A stretch of DNA of 64,000 nt, taken from positions 62,001 through 126,000 of the forward strand of contig NZ_QSBV01000002.1 of the NCBI RefSeq assembly GCF_003465825.1, in the 5' to 3' direction. The notes under the pieces are model-generated. The model was not told the origin of the DNA. It did no database searches and saw only the letters and a program-made list of their open reading frames with translations. The translations under genes and the position numbers were made by a program. Each line of letters starts with the position of its first letter. The stretch's first letter is position 1. Source of the DNA: Collinsella sp. AF02-46-1 (GTDB lineage Bacteria > Actinomycetota > Coriobacteriia > Coriobacteriales > Coriobacteriaceae). Positions 63,261-64,000 of this stretch are shown one piece after another.

Positions 63261-63893
63261 ATGACTGCACGCCTCATCGTTATGGATATCGACTCCACGC
63301 TCATCAACCAGGAGGTCATCGACCTGTTGGGCGAAGAGGCCGGCGTGGGCGAGCAGGTGGCACAGATCACCGAACGCGCCATGCGCGGCGAGCTTGACTT
63401 TAAGCAGGCGCTCGAGGAGCGCGTGGGGCTGCTCGCCGGCCTGGACGAGAGCGTGTTCGAGCGCACCTTTGAGCGCGTGTCATTTACCTCCGGCGCGTTG
63501 GAGCTTGTGCGCTCGGCGCACAGCAAGGGCTGGAAGGTCGGCGTGGTGAGCGGCGGCTTCCACGAGGTCGCCGACAAGATCGTGGCCGCTGCGGGCATCG
63601 ATTTTTGCCTGGCCAATCGTCTGGAGGTCGTGGACGGCAAGCTCACCGGCAAGCTGGCGGCAGACATTGTGACCAAGGAGTCCAAGCTCGTTCAGCTGCT
63701 GGACTGGGCAGTCGAGTGCGGTGTCGACATGGCCCATACCGTCGCGATCGGCGACGGCGCCAACGACATCCCCATGATTCAGGCCGCGGGCACGGGCATC
63801 GCGTTTTGTGCCAAGCCCAAGACGCGCGAGGCCGCCCCGTTTGCCATCGACGAGCGCAATCTGATGCTCGCCATGGACATCATCCTGCGCGAC
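63261..63893 (+). CDS. serB: Phosphoserine phosphatase SerB
   Basis: A 210-residue HAD phosphatase making serine from phosphoserine. Motif I is MDIDSTLIN (Asp9, Asp11), motif II VVSGGFHEVAD (Ser), a conserved Lys in KLVQLLD, and motif III/IV AIGDGANDIPMIQAAGTGIAF. The regulatory ACT domains of some SerB proteins are absent. The ATG at 63261 has GAAAGG 7 nt upstream. It is divergent from aspS across a 256-bp gap in which nothing further was recognised. Confidence 0.92.
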
Positions 63894-63932
63894 TAGCCAA
63901 TCCGTCTAGCAATTGAATCAGTCTGTCCTATA

Positions 63933-63966
63933 GTTTCCGAACAATTCTGTCTTAGTGTTCGGAAAC
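63933..63966. promoter_or_regulatory. Inverted repeat near the right edge
   Basis: Eleven-bp perfect arms GTTTCCGAACA (63933-63943) and complement (63956-63966) with a 12-nt spacer, about 40 bp past the serB stop codon. It could be a terminator-like hairpin for serB (no T-run) or an operator of the next gene beyond the window. Confidence 0.4.
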
Positions 63967-64000
63967 ATACCCTTTGAGTGCTAAACTTTGCGCCGTCGAA

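Overview
The window reads as high-GC chromosomal DNA of a gut Coriobacteriia bacterium, most likely Collinsella or a close relative. This rests on gene content and style (a GlnR-type regulator beside a type I glutamine synthetase, flavin/Fe-S oxidoreductases, many LacI-controlled sugar operons, and many short palindromic intergenic repeats), not on a database match. No rRNA, tRNA, CRISPR array, prophage or insertion sequence was recognised. Most genes lie on the minus strand.

Layout. 1-673: N-terminal part of a large secreted surface protein carrying a G9 tract. 1.2-9.5 kb: HAD phosphatase, MFS exporter, molybdenum cofactor genes (moaA and a moaC-mobB fusion), an unknown protein with a Vsr-like nuclease end, and one half of a heterodimeric ABC exporter, with three copies of a 65-bp palindromic repeat between genes. 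9.5-17.9 kb: second ABC half, MATE pump, MerR regulator, ligA, HtrA protease. 18.0-20.1 kb: a lower-GC island with a secreted papain-like cysteine peptidase and two small exported or membrane proteins. 20.3-22.4 kb: glnR-glnA.

22.5-50.2 kb is a dispersed galacturonate/pectin-oligosaccharide utilisation system. It holds two LacI regulators with distinct operators, kdgK, kdgA, a GntR regulator, a YczE-like membrane protein, a KduD/DhuD dehydrogenase, an RpiB-type isomerase (DhuI-like), a GH105 unsaturated uronyl hydrolase, an SGNH esterase, a pectin methylesterase fused to an alpha/beta hydrolase, a GH28 polygalacturonase, a GPH-family transporter, and uxaA, uxaB and uxaC. The hydrolases lack signal peptides, so the scheme is import of esterified oligogalacturonides followed by cytosolic breakdown. 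Galacturonate would flow UxaC-UxaB-UxaA to 2-keto-3-deoxygluconate (KDG). Unsaturated galacturonate would reach KDG through DhuI/KduD. KdgK and KdgA finish the route to pyruvate and glyceraldehyde 3-phosphate. One regulator probably reads AGGTGAACGTTCACCT-type palindromes, the other CGAAACCGATTTCG. Interspersed are an Old Yellow Enzyme-type reductase, a GltD-like oxidoreductase and an AlbA_2-type protein.

50.3-53.7 kb: iron(II) uptake operon feoA-feoA-feoB plus a small Cys-rich partner. 53.8-54.1 kb: an HPr with Asp at position 46. 54.2-54.4 kb: a 210-bp repeat-like element. 54.5-60.9 kb: an APC amino-acid permease and a beta-galactosidase operon (ebgA-ebgC) divergent from its LacI regulator, with three CAACCGGTTG operators. 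61.2-63.9 kb: aspS and serB.

The most interesting signals are non-coding. First, a composite structured leader RNA occurs upstream of kdgA and of the YczE-like gene: a covarying pseudoknot, a capped long stem with an invariant 18-nt strand, and a third pairing that competes with the pseudoknot. A related hairpin lies upstream of kdgK. Second, a 28-bp element (TGAACGG-N15-NARCGG) occurs five times, next to palindromic operators and always in the same orientation. Both look like undescribed regulatory systems for uronate and carbohydrate genes.
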